In this document: positions 34,741 to 43,995 of the stretch, piece by piece
Layout of the letters: every line of letters starts with the position of its first letter
Position numbering within the stretch: position 1 is the first letter of the stretch
Notes under the pieces: model-generated
The model's input: the letters and a program-made list of their open reading frames with translations, nothing else
What the model was told of the DNA's origin: nothing
The model's database searches: none
Translations under genes and position numbers: made by a program
Source of the DNA: Spirosoma sp. KUDC1026
GTDB taxonomy: Bacteria > Bacteroidota > Bacteroidia > Cytophagales > Spirosomataceae
Assembly (NCBI RefSeq): GCF_013375035.1
Contig: NZ_CP056032.1
Location: forward strand, 5,392,001-5,456,000
Reading direction: 5' to 3'
Length of the DNA: 64,000 bases

Positions 34741-35086
34741 ATGAAAATTGATGAATTGGTTTACTAACTGACTGACGGTGGTGGCTGGCTGATTTTACAG
34801 AGTAACTGCAGGTAGCCAGAATTGAGAAAGTAAATCACGGTTCGAAAAGGTAGTCAACTGACATTTCGTTCTGCGTTGCTGACTTGTCTACCTGACATAA
34901 TAACCCGATCAGTTAGCTCTTTTTCCTACGTATTACAACCCTACTAGGCTTGTCCCAAACTTTTTAGTCTCCTTCACGCTACCACAATGATCAGCGCTAT
35001 TCTGACGTACGAATAGGTATAGAGGAAAAAATGAATGAACGGTAGTAAATATACGTCTGAAAGGTAAGTGAACTCACTATAAAAGA

Positions 35087-35118
35087 CAAGTCCTGAGGTA
35101 TTCAACGCTCAGGACTTG
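35087..35118 (-). terminator. Terminator of the immunity-like gene
   Basis: Arms 35087-35097 and 35108-35118 are complementary over 11 of 11; on the minus strand a TCTTTTAT run follows. Confidence 0.75.
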
Positions 35119-35147
35119 CTAACAAAATTGTTTGTACGGTCGATTTT

Positions 35148-35579
35148 CTACCGCTCTGGATAAATGGCAGCCTGACTAGCCAGGTCGTTGATGGCGGCTT
35201 GTAATTGTGGCCGGTTCAGCAACATATCCATTTGTAAGGGAAAATCAGGGTATGCATGCCAGTTTGGCATCAGTGCATTATTCAACTGAATCTGTAGCCG
35301 ATACTTATCATTGGGCATAGCAATCGCTTCGAGACTCAGCCCTGATTCAGCGAATGTCATTACCAGATGCGTAGTGGCTTTGTCCCAAAGTGACCGTAGT
35401 CCGCTTAGCAGGCGACCCACTTCCCAAGTTTGCAGGGGTGCCGACTGACTGTCAACCTGTTTTAACCAGTTTGTTGATACCTGGCATTGCAACCGATTAC
35501 GATCGCGCCAGTTTGACGATTTATGACCATATCCCAGGATGGCCAGTTCGAAGGTGCCGGTAGAGGAGCTCAGCTTCAT
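35148..35579 (-). CDS. WapI-like immunity protein homologue, orphan
   Basis: 143 residues, no signal. The arrangement DRNRLQCQV, PLQTWEVGRLLSGL, LVMTFAESGLSLEA, YRLQIQLNNAL and the end IYPER recalls the WapI-type immunity family, where a conserved Trp/Glu segment and a terminal Pro-Arg occur in the same order. Those proteins neutralise toxic carboxy-terminal domains of contact-dependent toxins. No toxin gene is adjacent, so it may be an orphan or have been recruited elsewhere. The match is by pattern only. A terminator follows, and a TAGTTTTA about 43 bases upstream may be its promoter. Confidence 0.5.
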   Translation of the reverse strand: MKLSSSTGTFELAILGYGHKSSNWRDRNRLQCQVSTNWLKQVDSQSAPLQTWEVGRLLSGLRSLWDKATTHLVMTFAESGLSLEAIAMPNDKYRLQIQLNNALMPNWHAYPDFPLQMDMLLNRPQLQAAINDLASQAAIYPER

Positions 35580-35925
35580 AATGCTTTACGCAAGGTGTCA
35601 TTTTCCCTATAAAACTAGTCTACTAATAATTTGTTTAATATTTTTTAATAAACCTTCCCCCTTCGTGTACGATACGTCGTATTGAACGGCTTTTCATAAG
35701 CAGTTGGAGTGATAAAGGGCTTTGATAAAAGGCTTTATCGCTAAGTGGGTCGCTGAAAATACACCCGATTATTTGAATCATACTTCCTCGGTCAGCATGA
35801 CCAAAAAGGTAGTTTGACCTACTGTAGATTATTGTGATTTAGCATTTGATACGCCTAATGTTAAGGAAAAAATAACTTGTGATGGCCCCCACCGTTTAGG
35901 GGGATAGTGACTGTCGGACTTTCCC
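35580..35925. other. Gene-free region before the polyamine genes
   Basis: AT-rich, no supported ORF. A small imperfect repeat of GATAAAGGGCTTT is at about 35711-35739 and can form a weak hairpin. The promoter of the downstream gene is at its right edge. Confidence 0.4.
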
Positions 35926-35933
35926 TATCTTTG
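35926..35933 (+). promoter_or_regulatory. -7 element TATCTTTG of the carboxynorspermidine dehydrogenase gene
   Basis: Exact TAnnTTTG, 38 bases ahead of the ATG at 35972. Confidence 0.65.
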
Positions 35934-35971
35934 CGGCACGAATAGAATTTTGAACTCTAATTAGCAGATCA

Positions 35972-37180
35972 ATGGCAAAAGTGCTCATTATCGGAGCGGG
36001 TGGTGTCGGTAGTGTCGTTGCGCACAAATGCGCGCTGAACAGTACGGTCTTCACGGATATTATGCTGGCGAGTCGCACGAAAAGTAAATGCGACCGGATT
36101 GCCAGCGAAATTCAGGAGATGCACGGGGTAACGATCCAGACGGCCCAGGTCGATGCAGACGTAGTGCCCGAACTGGTAGCCCTGATTCGTTCCTTCAATC
36201 CGGTACTGGTTATCAACGTAGCACTTCCCTACCAGGATCTTCCAATCATGGATGCCTGTCTGGAAGCGGGCGTTCACTACATGGATACCGCAAACTACGA
36301 ACCAAAAGACGTAGCGAAGTTTGAATACAGCTGGCAGTGGGCCTATAAGGAGCGCTTCGAGCAGGCGGGCCTGATGGCGCTGCTGGGTTGCGGTTTCGAC
36401 CCCGGCGCTACGCAGGTGTTTACGGCCTATGCCAACAAGCATCAGTTCGACCGGATGGATTATCTGGACATCATCGACTGCAACGCCGGGAACCATGGGA
36501 AAGCCTTCGCAACCAACTTCAATCCCGAAATCAACATCCGGGAGATTACGCAGCCCGGTCGTTACTGGGAAAACGGCGAGTGGGTCGAAATTCCGGCGAT
36601 GAGCATTCACAAGCCGATTGACTACCCGGAGATTGGTCCTCGTGAGTCGTACGTACTTTATCACGAAGAGCTGGAGTCGCTGGTTAAAAACTTCCCAACC
36701 CTGAAACGGGCTCGTTTCTGGATGACATTCGGACAGGCATATCTAACCCACCTGGAGGTGCTCCAGAACGTGGGTATGACCCGCATCGATCCCGTTAAAT
36801 TTCAGGGAATGGACATCGTTCCGCTGGAATTTTTGAAAGCCGTTCTTCCCGCTCCCGAAACCCTCGGAGAGAATTATACGGGTCAGACCAGCATCGGTTG
36901 TCAGATTAAGGGTGTGAAAGATGGCCAGGAACGGACGTACTACATCTGGAACAACTGCGACCACGCCGAAACCTACAAAGAAGTGAAAGGCCAGGCCGTG
37001 AGCTACACCACCGGCGTTCCGGCTATGATCGGTGCTATGCTGATGCTGACGGGTGTCTGGATGAAACCAGGCGTCTGGAACTGCGAAGAGCTGGATCCGG
37101 ATCCGTTCATCGAGCAGATGAACAAACAGGGATTACCCGTACAGGACCGCGTAAATATCCCATTGCCGCACGAGTATTAA
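35972..37180 (+). CDS. Carboxynorspermidine/carboxyspermidine dehydrogenase (saccharopine dehydrogenase family)
   Basis: 402 residues. NADP site VLIIGAGGVGSVVAHKCA at the start, then LASRTKSKCDRIA and NVALPYQDLPIMDACLEAG as in saccharopine dehydrogenase-like proteins, with GCGFDPGATQVFTAYA. The companion nspC 110 bases downstream makes carboxynorspermidine dehydrogenase the most likely identity: it condenses a diamine with aspartate semialdehyde, giving carboxy(nor)spermidine in the cytoplasm. Length and motifs fit. A hairpin and a separate promoter follow before nspC. Confidence 0.9.
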   Translation: MAKVLIIGAGGVGSVVAHKCALNSTVFTDIMLASRTKSKCDRIASEIQEMHGVTIQTAQVDADVVPELVALIRSFNPVLVINVALPYQDLPIMDACLEAGVHYMDTANYEPKDVAKFEYSWQWAYKERFEQAGLMALLGCGFDPGATQVFTAYANKHQFDRMDYLDIIDCNAGNHGKAFATNFNPEINIREITQPGRYWENGEWVEIPAMSIHKPIDYPEIGPRESYVLYHEELESLVKNFPTLKRARFWMTFGQAYLTHLEVLQNVGMTRIDPVKFQGMDIVPLEFLKAVLPAPETLGENYTGQTSIGCQIKGVKDGQERTYYIWNNCDHAETYKEVKGQAVSYTTGVPAMIGAMLMLTGVWMKPGVWNCEELDPDPFIEQMNKQGLPVQDRVNIPLPHEY

Positions 37181-37200
37181 GCGTTTATTGTTCTTCTTTA

Positions 37201-37227
37201 AAAATCCCGTCTCTCTGGCGGGATTTT
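37201..37227 (+). terminator. Terminator between the polyamine genes
   Basis: Arms 37201-37209 and 37219-37227 are complementary over nine of nine, nine-base loop, followed by CGTTTTA. Confidence 0.7.
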
Positions 37228-37280
37228 CGTTTTACCCCGCAAACCAGCGTCGGTCAAATCAGTTGAGAATATAGAGACCG

Positions 37281-37288
37281 TACCTTTG
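37281..37288 (+). promoter_or_regulatory. -7 element TACCTTTG almost touching the nspC start
   Basis: Exact TAnnTTTG ending four bases before the ATG at 37293. Transcription would begin at or next to the A of the start codon. Confidence 0.6.
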
Positions 37289-37292
37289 TCTT

Positions 37293-38441
37293 ATGCAAAC
37301 TACCTTAGTACAACATATTCATACAATCCCCTCGCCCTGCTACGTCCTGGAAGAAGCGAATCTGCGCCGAAACCTTGAATTGATCGATTCAGTACAGAAA
37401 GCAGCGGGCGTTACCATTATCTTGGCCCTTAAAGGCTTTTCGATGTTCAGCGCATTTCCGCTAGTACGCGAGTACCTGAGCGGGGCAACGGCCAGTTCGC
37501 TGAACGAAATCAAACTCGTTAACGAGTACATGAACGTTAAGGCGCACGCGTATATACCAGCCTACCGCGATGATGAGTTCGACGAAGTGGTGGAACGTAG
37601 CAGCCACCTAACGTTCAACTCCTGGAGCCAGTGGGAACGGTACAAAGATCGTGTAGCCGGCAAACCCGTCTCCTGCGGGATTCGGGTTAACCCACAATAT
37701 TCGGAAGTGGCTACCGATATGTACAACCCCTGCGTACCGGGTTCGCGACTGGGCGCCACCCGCGACCAATTGCCCGACCAACTCCCGGAAGGGCTGGAGG
37801 GCATTCATTTTCACACGCTCTGTGAGAATGATTCATTCACCCTGGAACGCACCCTCAACGCCCTCGAAGTTCGCTTTGGCGATCTGTTGCATCAGGTTAA
37901 ATGGGTCAACTTCGGTGGTGGGCACCTGATGACTCGCGAAGGCTATAATACGGAGCATTTGATTGGCTTACTGACAGCCTTCCGCGAGAAATACAACGTC
38001 GATGTCATTCTGGAACCTGGCTCGGCTATTGCCTGGCAAACGGGCGTGCTCGTTTCGACGGTACTGGACGTACTGGACAGCCAGGGCATTCAGGTTGCCA
38101 TTCTGGATACGTCCTTTGCGGCCCACATGCCCGATACTCTCGAGATGCCCTACAAACCGCGTATTCTGGGTGCTTATCAGGAACCCGTTGCCGGTAAACA
38201 TACGTACCGCCTGGGTGGTATGACCTGTCTGGCGGGTGATTTTATGGGCGATTATTCCTTTGACAACCCACTTCAGCCGGGCGATGTCATCGTTTTCGAC
38301 GACATGATTCATTACACCATGGTCAAGACCACAACCTTTAATGGGGTCAACCTTCCCAGTATTGGAATCTGGCAGGAAGATGAAACATTCCGGCTGGTTC
38401 GGTCGTATGGTTATGAGAGTTTTAAAGATCGGCTGAGTTAA
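37293..38441 (+). CDS. nspC: Carboxynorspermidine decarboxylase
   Basis: 382 residues. A PLP-dependent alanine-racemase-fold decarboxylase: the Lys that binds PLP is in LALKGFSMF near residue 50, IPSPCYVLEEANL opens the protein as in NspC, and RVNPQYSEVATDMYNPCVPGSRLG, GIHFHTLCEN and NFGGGHLMTREGYN follow. It removes the carboxyl of carboxynorspermidine or carboxyspermidine, giving the triamine. The start is the ATG at 37293; no other Met is available for about 50 residues, so the short or absent leader is real or the promoter is elsewhere. Confidence 0.94.
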   Translation: MQTTLVQHIHTIPSPCYVLEEANLRRNLELIDSVQKAAGVTIILALKGFSMFSAFPLVREYLSGATASSLNEIKLVNEYMNVKAHAYIPAYRDDEFDEVVERSSHLTFNSWSQWERYKDRVAGKPVSCGIRVNPQYSEVATDMYNPCVPGSRLGATRDQLPDQLPEGLEGIHFHTLCENDSFTLERTLNALEVRFGDLLHQVKWVNFGGGHLMTREGYNTEHLIGLLTAFREKYNVDVILEPGSAIAWQTGVLVSTVLDVLDSQGIQVAILDTSFAAHMPDTLEMPYKPRILGAYQEPVAGKHTYRLGGMTCLAGDFMGDYSFDNPLQPGDVIVFDDMIHYTMVKTTTFNGVNLPSIGIWQEDETFRLVRSYGYESFKDRLS

Positions 38442-38505
38442 TTTGACAAACAGGTAAATTCTGGACTTGTCAGACCGGTTCTATATATCACCTACTAAAC
38501 GCTTT

Positions 38506-39912
38506 ATGATACTAGCCTTCATTTTTCTGTTTATTTCTGCTTCTCCAAGCGTTGTTGATAATACGAAAACGCTGCAGCAACTGCTCAATAAAAATGCGGG
38601 TAAGACGCTGACGCTGCCAGCAGGCACGTTTAACGTAAGTACGCTGAACGTATCTAAACAGACAAAGCTGACCATTGGTCCCAAAACGATTCTGCGTGGC
38701 TTACCGACAACTACAGCGCTACCCGTACTTCAGCTACAGGCAGGCGTTACGCTGACGGGAACGGGCGTCGTTGATGGCAATCGAAAAGTACGGACTAAAG
38801 GCATGGGCGTTCTAGCCAGCCAGGCCAATAACCTAATCATCAACGGACTTCGCATTAAGGAAGTTGCCGAACAGGGAATCCACGTCGTCAAATCCAAAGG
38901 GGTTATTCTGCGCAATATGGTCGTTACCGGCTGCGGAGCAAAGGGAATCGATCAGTTCCAGGGAATCCACCTGGTTATTTCCCAGAACGTGCAGGTTGCC
39001 AATTGCCGGGTCGAGAATGCTCAGCACGGTATTCAATGGTGGGGTGATGACACGAACGGATTCTGCGAAAATATAGCGATCCGTAATAATATCGTTCGTA
39101 AGGTCGACGGCGGTGGAATCTGGGGCTACAAAGGCAGAAAGATTACTGTAACGACCAACAACGTGGCGGTGTGCGGAGATGTGGGCATTGATTTCGAAAA
39201 CTCGTTCAACTCAATTGCCATAGGCAACGTTGTTCGAGATTGTAAGAATCATGGCCTGGCCACTTTTTTCGCCAGCGAGAATATCAAATTCGTCAACAAC
39301 AGAGTGGTTCAGGGCGCAGCCTACGGTAATGGCATTGGTCTCTGTGCCGAAGGGCTCAGCAAAAACATTTCGTTCATTGGCGGCAGCATCAGCACCAAAG
39401 GTCCCGATGCCTGTGGGCTTGCTACGGTCGGATCAGGTATTGTTCAGGACGTTCTGGTACAGGGGATGCGCATTGTTACAGAAGGAAAGAATGGCGTCCC
39501 TATTCGGGTTCTGGAAAACAACCGCTTCCGGATCATTAACAACCCGCTTCTGTCAGGCATCAGTCCCATAGGTGTTAGTCTGGAAGGGTCGAGCGGCAGC
39601 GAAGTTTCTGGTAATACAATTGTCCATGCAGGAACGGACGGCTCGGGGCTGAATGAGCGGGGGGGCGTTTTTATGTATTACCGCTCTGCGCAGTTTCCGT
39701 CCAAGAATAACCGCGTCACCAACAATACCATTCGCGGTTTTAAAACCGGAATAAACGATGACTGCTGGGGTGATGTCAATTCAAATAACGTTATTGAACA
39801 GAATGTGACACCCAACGTAGTTCATCGGCAGAGCAATGGTACCTGGGGCGGCAAAGCTCAACAGAACGTAACGGCTGCCCGCGTAGCCGCGCCTGTGCAG
39901 GTTAAACAGTAA
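38506..39912 (+). CDS. Secreted right-handed parallel beta-helix repeat protein
   Basis: 468 residues from the ATG at 38506; an in-frame TTG at 38467 would lengthen it. Signal peptide at 1-16 (LAFIFLFISASPSV). The mature part shows beta-helix turns with repeats such as NNLIINGLRI, KGVILRNMVVTG, NVQVANCRVENA, ENIAIRNNIVRKV and SIAIGNVVRDC, with Asn ladders typical of NosD/pectate-lyase-type folds. Substrates of the family are polysaccharides; this could be a lyase, but no catalytic set can be assigned. It is not clearly in operon with nspC. A terminator shared with the convergent uxs gene follows. Confidence 0.85.
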   Translation: MILAFIFLFISASPSVVDNTKTLQQLLNKNAGKTLTLPAGTFNVSTLNVSKQTKLTIGPKTILRGLPTTTALPVLQLQAGVTLTGTGVVDGNRKVRTKGMGVLASQANNLIINGLRIKEVAEQGIHVVKSKGVILRNMVVTGCGAKGIDQFQGIHLVISQNVQVANCRVENAQHGIQWWGDDTNGFCENIAIRNNIVRKVDGGGIWGYKGRKITVTTNNVAVCGDVGIDFENSFNSIAIGNVVRDCKNHGLATFFASENIKFVNNRVVQGAAYGNGIGLCAEGLSKNISFIGGSISTKGPDACGLATVGSGIVQDVLVQGMRIVTEGKNGVPIRVLENNRFRIINNPLLSGISPIGVSLEGSSGSEVSGNTIVHAGTDGSGLNERGGVFMYYRSAQFPSKNNRVTNNTIRGFKTGINDDCWGDVNSNNVIEQNVTPNVVHRQSNGTWGGKAQQNVTAARVAAPVQVKQ

Positions 39913-39916
39913 AACA

Positions 39917-39950
39917 AAAAACCTGCGCCCAATATGGGCTGCAGGTTTTT
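39917..39950. terminator. Terminator between the beta-helix protein and uxs
   Basis: AAAAACCTGC (39917-39926) pairs with GCAGGTTTTT (39941-39950), and inner GCCC/GGGC add four more pairs. A-run and T-run on the two sides suit both directions. Confidence 0.8.
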
Positions 39951-40032
39951 ATCAGACAGCTAAAAGCTAACTGTACGAGGTAGTTAGCCAGTAAATTTAC
40001 TAAGAAATAAAGGAAAGGTATAGTCCTTTCTT

Positions 40033-41013
40033 TTATTTCTTAACGAACTCCCGGTGGTAAGCCGCCCGGTACAATTCCTCTTCCGGCAGGCTCTTGAAGT
40101 ATTCGTACGTAATCCGCAATCCTTCAGCGCGGGGAACCTGTGGCTCCCAGCCCAGAATAGCTTTCGCTTTTGTAATATCAGGCTGGCGCTGTTTTGGATC
40201 GTCCTTGGGAAGATCTTTGAGAACCAGCTTCTGCGACGTTCCAGTCAGTTTGATGATCTCTTCACCAAATTCCTTAATCGTAATTTCCGAGGGGTTACCG
40301 ATGTTAACAGGGTGCGGGTAATCGCTCAGCAACAGGCGGTAAATTCCTTCAACCAGATCGTCGACGTAGCAGAACGAACGAGTCTGACTACCATCACCGA
40401 ATACCGTCAGGTCTTCACCGCGCAACGCCTGTCCAATGAAGGCTGGTAGTACCCGGCCATCGTTCAGGCGCATACGGGGACCGTACGTGTTAAAAATCCG
40501 TACGATACGGGTTTCCAGTCCATGATACGTATGATACGCCATCGTGATCGCTTCCTGGAAACGTTTGGCTTCGTCGTACACACCCCGTGGGCCGACTGGG
40601 TTAACGTTCCCCCAATACTCTTCGGGCTGTGGGTGGACCGTTGGGTCACCATACACCTCCGACGTAGAGGCAATCAGCACGCGGGCGCCTTTCACCCGGG
40701 CAAGGCCCAGACAATTGTGAATCCCCAGCGAACCAACTTTCAGGGTCTGGATCGGGATTTTCAGGTAGTCGATTGGGCTGGCCGGAGAGGCAAAGTGCAG
40801 AATGTAATCCAGTTCGCCCGGTACGTGGATGAACTTGGACACATCATGGTGATAAAACTCGAAATTAGGCAGATGGAACAGGTGCTCAATATTGCGGATG
40901 TCCCCCGTAATGAGGTTATCCATAGCAATAACATGGTAGCCTTCCTTAATAAATCGGTCGCAGAGGTGCGATCCAAGAAATCCGGCTCCGCCCGTGATTA
41001 AAATACGCTTCAT
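40033..41013 (-). CDS. uxs: UDP-glucuronate decarboxylase (UDP-xylose synthase)
   Basis: 326 residues. SDR fold with NAD motif [16 protein letters not shown], catalytic YxxxK as YDEAK preceded by [10 protein letters not shown], and [30 protein letters not shown] and [14 protein letters not shown], which are hallmarks of UXS. It converts UDP-glucuronate to UDP-xylose. The gene that makes UDP-glucuronate (ugd) lies immediately upstream on the same strand, so the two form a pathway. A strong hairpin lies between them. Confidence 0.94.
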   Translation of the reverse strand: MKRILITGGAGFLGSHLCDRFIKEGYHVIAMDNLITGDIRNIEHLFHLPNFEFYHHDVSKFIHVPGELDYILHFASPASPIDYLKIPIQTLKVGSLGIHNCLGLARVKGARVLIASTSEVYGDPTVHPQPEEYWGNVNPVGPRGVYDEAKRFQEAITMAYHTYHGLETRIVRIFNTYGPRMRLNDGRVLPAFIGQALRGEDLTVFGDGSQTRSFCYVDDLVEGIYRLLLSDYPHPVNIGNPSEITIKEFGEEIIKLTGTSQKLVLKDLPKDDPKQRQPDITKAKAILGWEPQVPRAEGLRITYEYFKSLPEEELYRAAYHREFVKK

Positions 41014-41040
41014 TCAATCTATGGTTTTCGGCTGATAATT

Positions 41041-41078
41041 CGTCAAAACGGCAACCCGTCGGGGTTGCCGTTTTGACG
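41041..41078 (-). terminator. Strong hairpin between ugd and uxs
   Basis: Arms 41041-41057 and 41062-41078 are complementary over 17 of 17 bases with a four-base loop. On the minus strand it follows the ugd stop and precedes uxs, so it may attenuate or process the transcript. Confidence 0.8.
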
Positions 41079-41084
41079 AATAAA

Positions 41085-42416
41085 CTAAACTTTTTGTTCT
41101 ACTGGAGCCAGAATAGTCTCGCGCCCTACGCTGTAATACGTGTATCCCTGATCGCGCATGTGCTCAGTTTCGTACACGTTGCGGCCGTCGAAGATCACTT
41201 TATTTTTCAGCAACAGATTCATTTTGTCAAAGTCCGGCGTGCGGAACAGCGGCCATTCCGTCACAATAACCAGCGCATCTGCATCATCCAGAGCCGCGTA
41301 CTGCGTGTGTGCATACGTAACGATGTTTCCGATCTGATTGCGTACGTTGTCCATCGCTTCAGGGTCGTACACCGTTACTTTCGCCCCCGCATCGACCAGC
41401 GCCTTGATGTTATCCAGTGCCGGTGCTTCCCGGATATCGTCGGTATAAGGTTTGAAGGCCAGCCCCCAGACAGCAATGGTTTTACCTTTCAGATCACCAC
41501 CGAAATGGTTCAGTATCTGCGGAACCAGTTTTGTTTTCTGTTCGTAGTTAACCTCCATCACCGATTTCAGCACTTTGAAATCGTAATCGAAATCCTTGGC
41601 TGTTTTGGCCAGCGCCTGCACATCTTTCGGGAAGCAGCTGCCCCCGTAGCCGATTCCGGCAAACAGGAAGCGTTTGCCAATCCGGCTGTCGGTTCCGATA
41701 CCCCGACGAATGTCGTCCACGTTAGCCCCCGCCCGCTCACACAGGTTAGCGATCTCGTTCATGAACGTAATTTTCGTCGCCAGGAACGCGTTGGCTGCGT
41801 ATTTGGTCATTTCGGCCGAACGCTCATCCATGAAGATGATCGGGTTACCCTGGCGCACCAGCGGAGCATACAGCCGGTTCATAACGCCTTTCGCCCGCTC
41901 GGATTTCGTACCGATAACTACGCGGTCGGGCTTCATGAAGTCTTCGACGGCAACACCTTCCCGCAGAAACTCGGGGTTAGACACTACGTCGAAATCAACT
42001 TTCGCGTTGTCGGCGATGTGCGCGTGCACCTTTTCGGCCGTTCCAACCGGAACCGTACTCTTGTCAACAATCACGGCGTACTGCTCCATGATTGGACCCA
42101 GGTCGCTGGCGACTTTCAGGATATACTTCAAATCGGCCGAACCGTCTTCGCCCGGAGGGGTTGGCAGCGCCAGGAAGATCACTTCGGCTCCTTTTATACC
42201 TTCTTCGAGGCTGGTTGTGAACAGCAGCCGCCCTTCTTCAACGTTCCGGTGAAACAGTGTATCCAGACCTGGTTCATAGATAGGGATAACACCATTCTTA
42301 AGTTTTTCAACTTTCCGCTCATCAATATCAACGCACGTCACCTGATTACCGGTTTCGGCAAAACAGGTACCCGTAACGAGACCCACGTATCCGGTCCCAA
42401 CGACTGCCAATTTCAT
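41085..42416 (-). CDS. ugd: UDP-glucose 6-dehydrogenase
   Basis: 443 residues. NAD motif VVGTGYVGLVTGTCFAE at the start, KSTVPVGTAEKV, NPEFLREGVAVEDF, and the catalytic Cys in GGSCFPKDVQAL near residue 260; carboxy-terminal domain with VWGLAFKPYTDDIREAP and TEWPLFRTPD. It oxidises UDP-glucose twice to UDP-glucuronate. Start ATG at 42416, with a perfect -7 element 71 bases upstream (42487-42494). Long antisense ORFs in this region are shadows. Confidence 0.96.
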   Translation of the reverse strand: MKLAVVGTGYVGLVTGTCFAETGNQVTCVDIDERKVEKLKNGVIPIYEPGLDTLFHRNVEEGRLLFTTSLEEGIKGAEVIFLALPTPPGEDGSADLKYILKVASDLGPIMEQYAVIVDKSTVPVGTAEKVHAHIADNAKVDFDVVSNPEFLREGVAVEDFMKPDRVVIGTKSERAKGVMNRLYAPLVRQGNPIIFMDERSAEMTKYAANAFLATKITFMNEIANLCERAGANVDDIRRGIGTDSRIGKRFLFAGIGYGGSCFPKDVQALAKTAKDFDYDFKVLKSVMEVNYEQKTKLVPQILNHFGGDLKGKTIAVWGLAFKPYTDDIREAPALDNIKALVDAGAKVTVYDPEAMDNVRNQIGNIVTYAHTQYAALDDADALVIVTEWPLFRTPDFDKMNLLLKNKVIFDGRNVYETEHMRDQGYTYYSVGRETILAPVEQKV

Positions 42417-42809
42417 AAATCGAAGATTAAATAGTTGCGATTATTATATACAAATCAATGCTCTGAGAATCATCAACTGGTTCTCGCAAAAATAGGAGTT
42501 TTTCAATGATACCCTACGCTTAATCAGTAATACTGACTGACTGGTAATAGAATTGGTCACAGCGTAACCTCTCGTCAGGCTCTCATGTATTATGTACCGC
42601 TTTTCTCATCTTTGACAACCTCCCTGTTACATAAAGACTCCAGTTTCGGGTAAATAGTCACTTTAATAACTCATTTAACCAAATTTTATCGGAGCGTACT
42701 ACCCTATGAAAACAGGTTAATTGTCAGCTATTGGTTTATTTAATGGCATGGTTAGTTCAAACAACAGAATAGAAAAAAACTAAGTAATCTAATAATATTA
42801 CTATAACGA
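42417..42809. other. Gene-free region upstream of ugd
   Basis: Holds the ugd promoter near its left edge. The rest is AT-rich without a supported gene; a CATCTTTG near 42610 resembles a -7 element on the plus strand but leads only to a 22-codon ORF that I do not claim. Confidence 0.4.
42487..42494 (-). promoter_or_regulatory. -7 element TATTTTTG of ugd
   Basis: Exact TAnnTTTG on the minus strand; predicted leader about 66 bases. Confidence 0.6.
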
Positions 42810-42843
42810 AAGAGGGAGAACACCGATGTGTGTTCTCCCTCTT
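42810..42843 (-). terminator. Terminator of the GlsB-like gene
   Basis: Arms 42810-42823 and 42830-42843 are complementary over 14 of 14, loop of six. Confidence 0.75.
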
Positions 42844-42881
42844 GGTACTGAAATAAAAAAGTACAAACCAGATTGACCAAA

Positions 42882-43124
42882 CTAGGTCGTTCTGCGCGCT
42901 CCCTTGATCAGCGCTGCGATACCCAGAATAATTACCGCCCCGACAAAGGATGTCAGTACGCTATCCAGGAAACTGCCGCCAGCACCGAAGATCCAGCCGC
43001 CAACAAACCCACCCGCGATACCCAGCAGGATTTCGACGAGTAGTGAAAATGAAAACCGTTTAAAAACAAGATCAGCCAGCCAACCGGCAATGGCCCCTAC
43101 CAGTATTGTTACTAAGATTCCCAT
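42882..43124 (-). CDS. GlsB/YeaQ/YmgE family stress-response membrane protein
   Basis: 80 residues, three hydrophobic segments with glycine-rich pattern: ILVTILVGAIAGWLADLVF, LLVEILLGIAGGFVGGWIFG and VGAVIILGIAAL. The repeat of small residues and the GAIAGWLAD start are characteristic of transglycosylase-associated/GlsB proteins, small inner-membrane proteins linked to general stress, with no enzymatic activity shown. Monocistronic with a clear terminator. Confidence 0.9.
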   Translation of the reverse strand: MGILVTILVGAIAGWLADLVFKRFSFSLLVEILLGIAGGFVGGWIFGAGGSFLDSVLTSFVGAVIILGIAALIKGARRTT

Positions 43125-43192
43125 GACTTTATTTTTCGTTGAGTGAACTGATTGTTAAATCAATGATAATAACCGTCTAAGGCGTGTTTTGT

Positions 43193-43960
43193 TTATTTCT
43201 TTACGCCAATGACTGCCAGCATTCGTCCTGTTTGGCCGTGCTCGGCGCGGTGCGAAAAAAAGGAGTCGTTGTTTAACACGGTCGAATAACTCGATACCTC
43301 AATGTGCGCGGCCGGTACGCCCGCATTCAGAAGCAGTTGCCGATTAGCCGCTTTCAGATCAACGTAGCTTTTAACCGTCCCCAACTGCGCCCGGCGGAAG
43401 GCAGGCTCGAATAAATCGGCGACCTCGGGGCCTACTTCAAACGAACATTCGTCAATGCAGGTCCCGATATAGGCGTAGCAAGCTTCGGGGTTTGTTCCGA
43501 ACAGGTCTTTCATAAGGCTTATCGTTTTTGCGACCAGTTTTCCTGTTGTGCCTTTCCAGCCAGCATGAACAGCCGCTACCACCCGCTTCTCCGAGTCATA
43601 TACCAATATAGGTACACAGTCGGCAACCGTCACTCCCACTAGCAGGCCCGGCTGGTTAGTCACCAAGGCGTCGTAACCTTCATAACGTCCAGCTTCGGTG
43701 GCCAGCAGAATTTCCAGCCCGTGCACCTGATACGACGAGGTAAATCCAAACTCTTCGGCACCAATAGCCGACAGGAAGCGTCGGCGGTTTTCATCTACAT
43801 TCGCTATATCGTCAGCAGTATTGATTCCCAGGTTAAGCGAAGAGAACGGCTCAGGACTCACTCCTCCATGCCGGGTGCTTTCGGCCCCGACCAGCTCCGG
43901 AAACAGCGAAAAAATAGCGGGCCTTACATAAGAAGCAGTTAATTCGATAGTCTGCGGCAT
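43193..43960 (-). CDS. pgeF: Peptidoglycan editing factor PgeF (YfiH/laccase-domain family)
   Basis: 255 residues from the ATG at 43960, chosen because a perfect promoter lies 28 bases upstream; a longer frame to 44080 would start before it. Zinc-site motifs are present: TSSYQVHG, TVADCVPILVYD and AAVHAGWKGTTG, plus YIGTCIDECSFEVGPEV. The family hydrolyses misincorporated serine-containing cell wall precursors or acts as purine nucleoside phosphorylase, in the cytoplasm. Length fits. Confidence 0.93.
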   Translation of the reverse strand: MPQTIELTASYVRPAIFSLFPELVGAESTRHGGVSPEPFSSLNLGINTADDIANVDENRRRFLSAIGAEEFGFTSSYQVHGLEILLATEAGRYEGYDALVTNQPGLLVGVTVADCVPILVYDSEKRVVAAVHAGWKGTTGKLVAKTISLMKDLFGTNPEACYAYIGTCIDECSFEVGPEVADLFEPAFRRAQLGTVKSYVDLKAANRQLLLNAGVPAAHIEVSSYSTVLNNDSFFSHRAEHGQTGRMLAVIGVKK

Positions 43961-43987
43961 GGTGATACTAGCGTCTGATTTCGCCCT

Positions 43988-43995
43988 CAAAGGTA
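43988..43995 (-). promoter_or_regulatory. -7 element TACCTTTG of pgeF
   Basis: Exact TAnnTTTG on the minus strand, fixing the start at 43960. Confidence 0.65.

Larger units (their letters stand above)
34596..35086. other. Gene-free region with tetR control sites
   Basis: The first 140 bases hold the tetR promoter and operator candidates. From about 34741 to 35086 I see no ORF with support and no hairpin until the terminator of the gene at 35148. Confidence 0.5.

Noticed and set aside
41073..42434. 453-codon plus-strand ORF opposite ugd
   Set aside because: It is the exact antisense of a fully conserved UDP-glucose dehydrogenase and encodes no recognisable domain.
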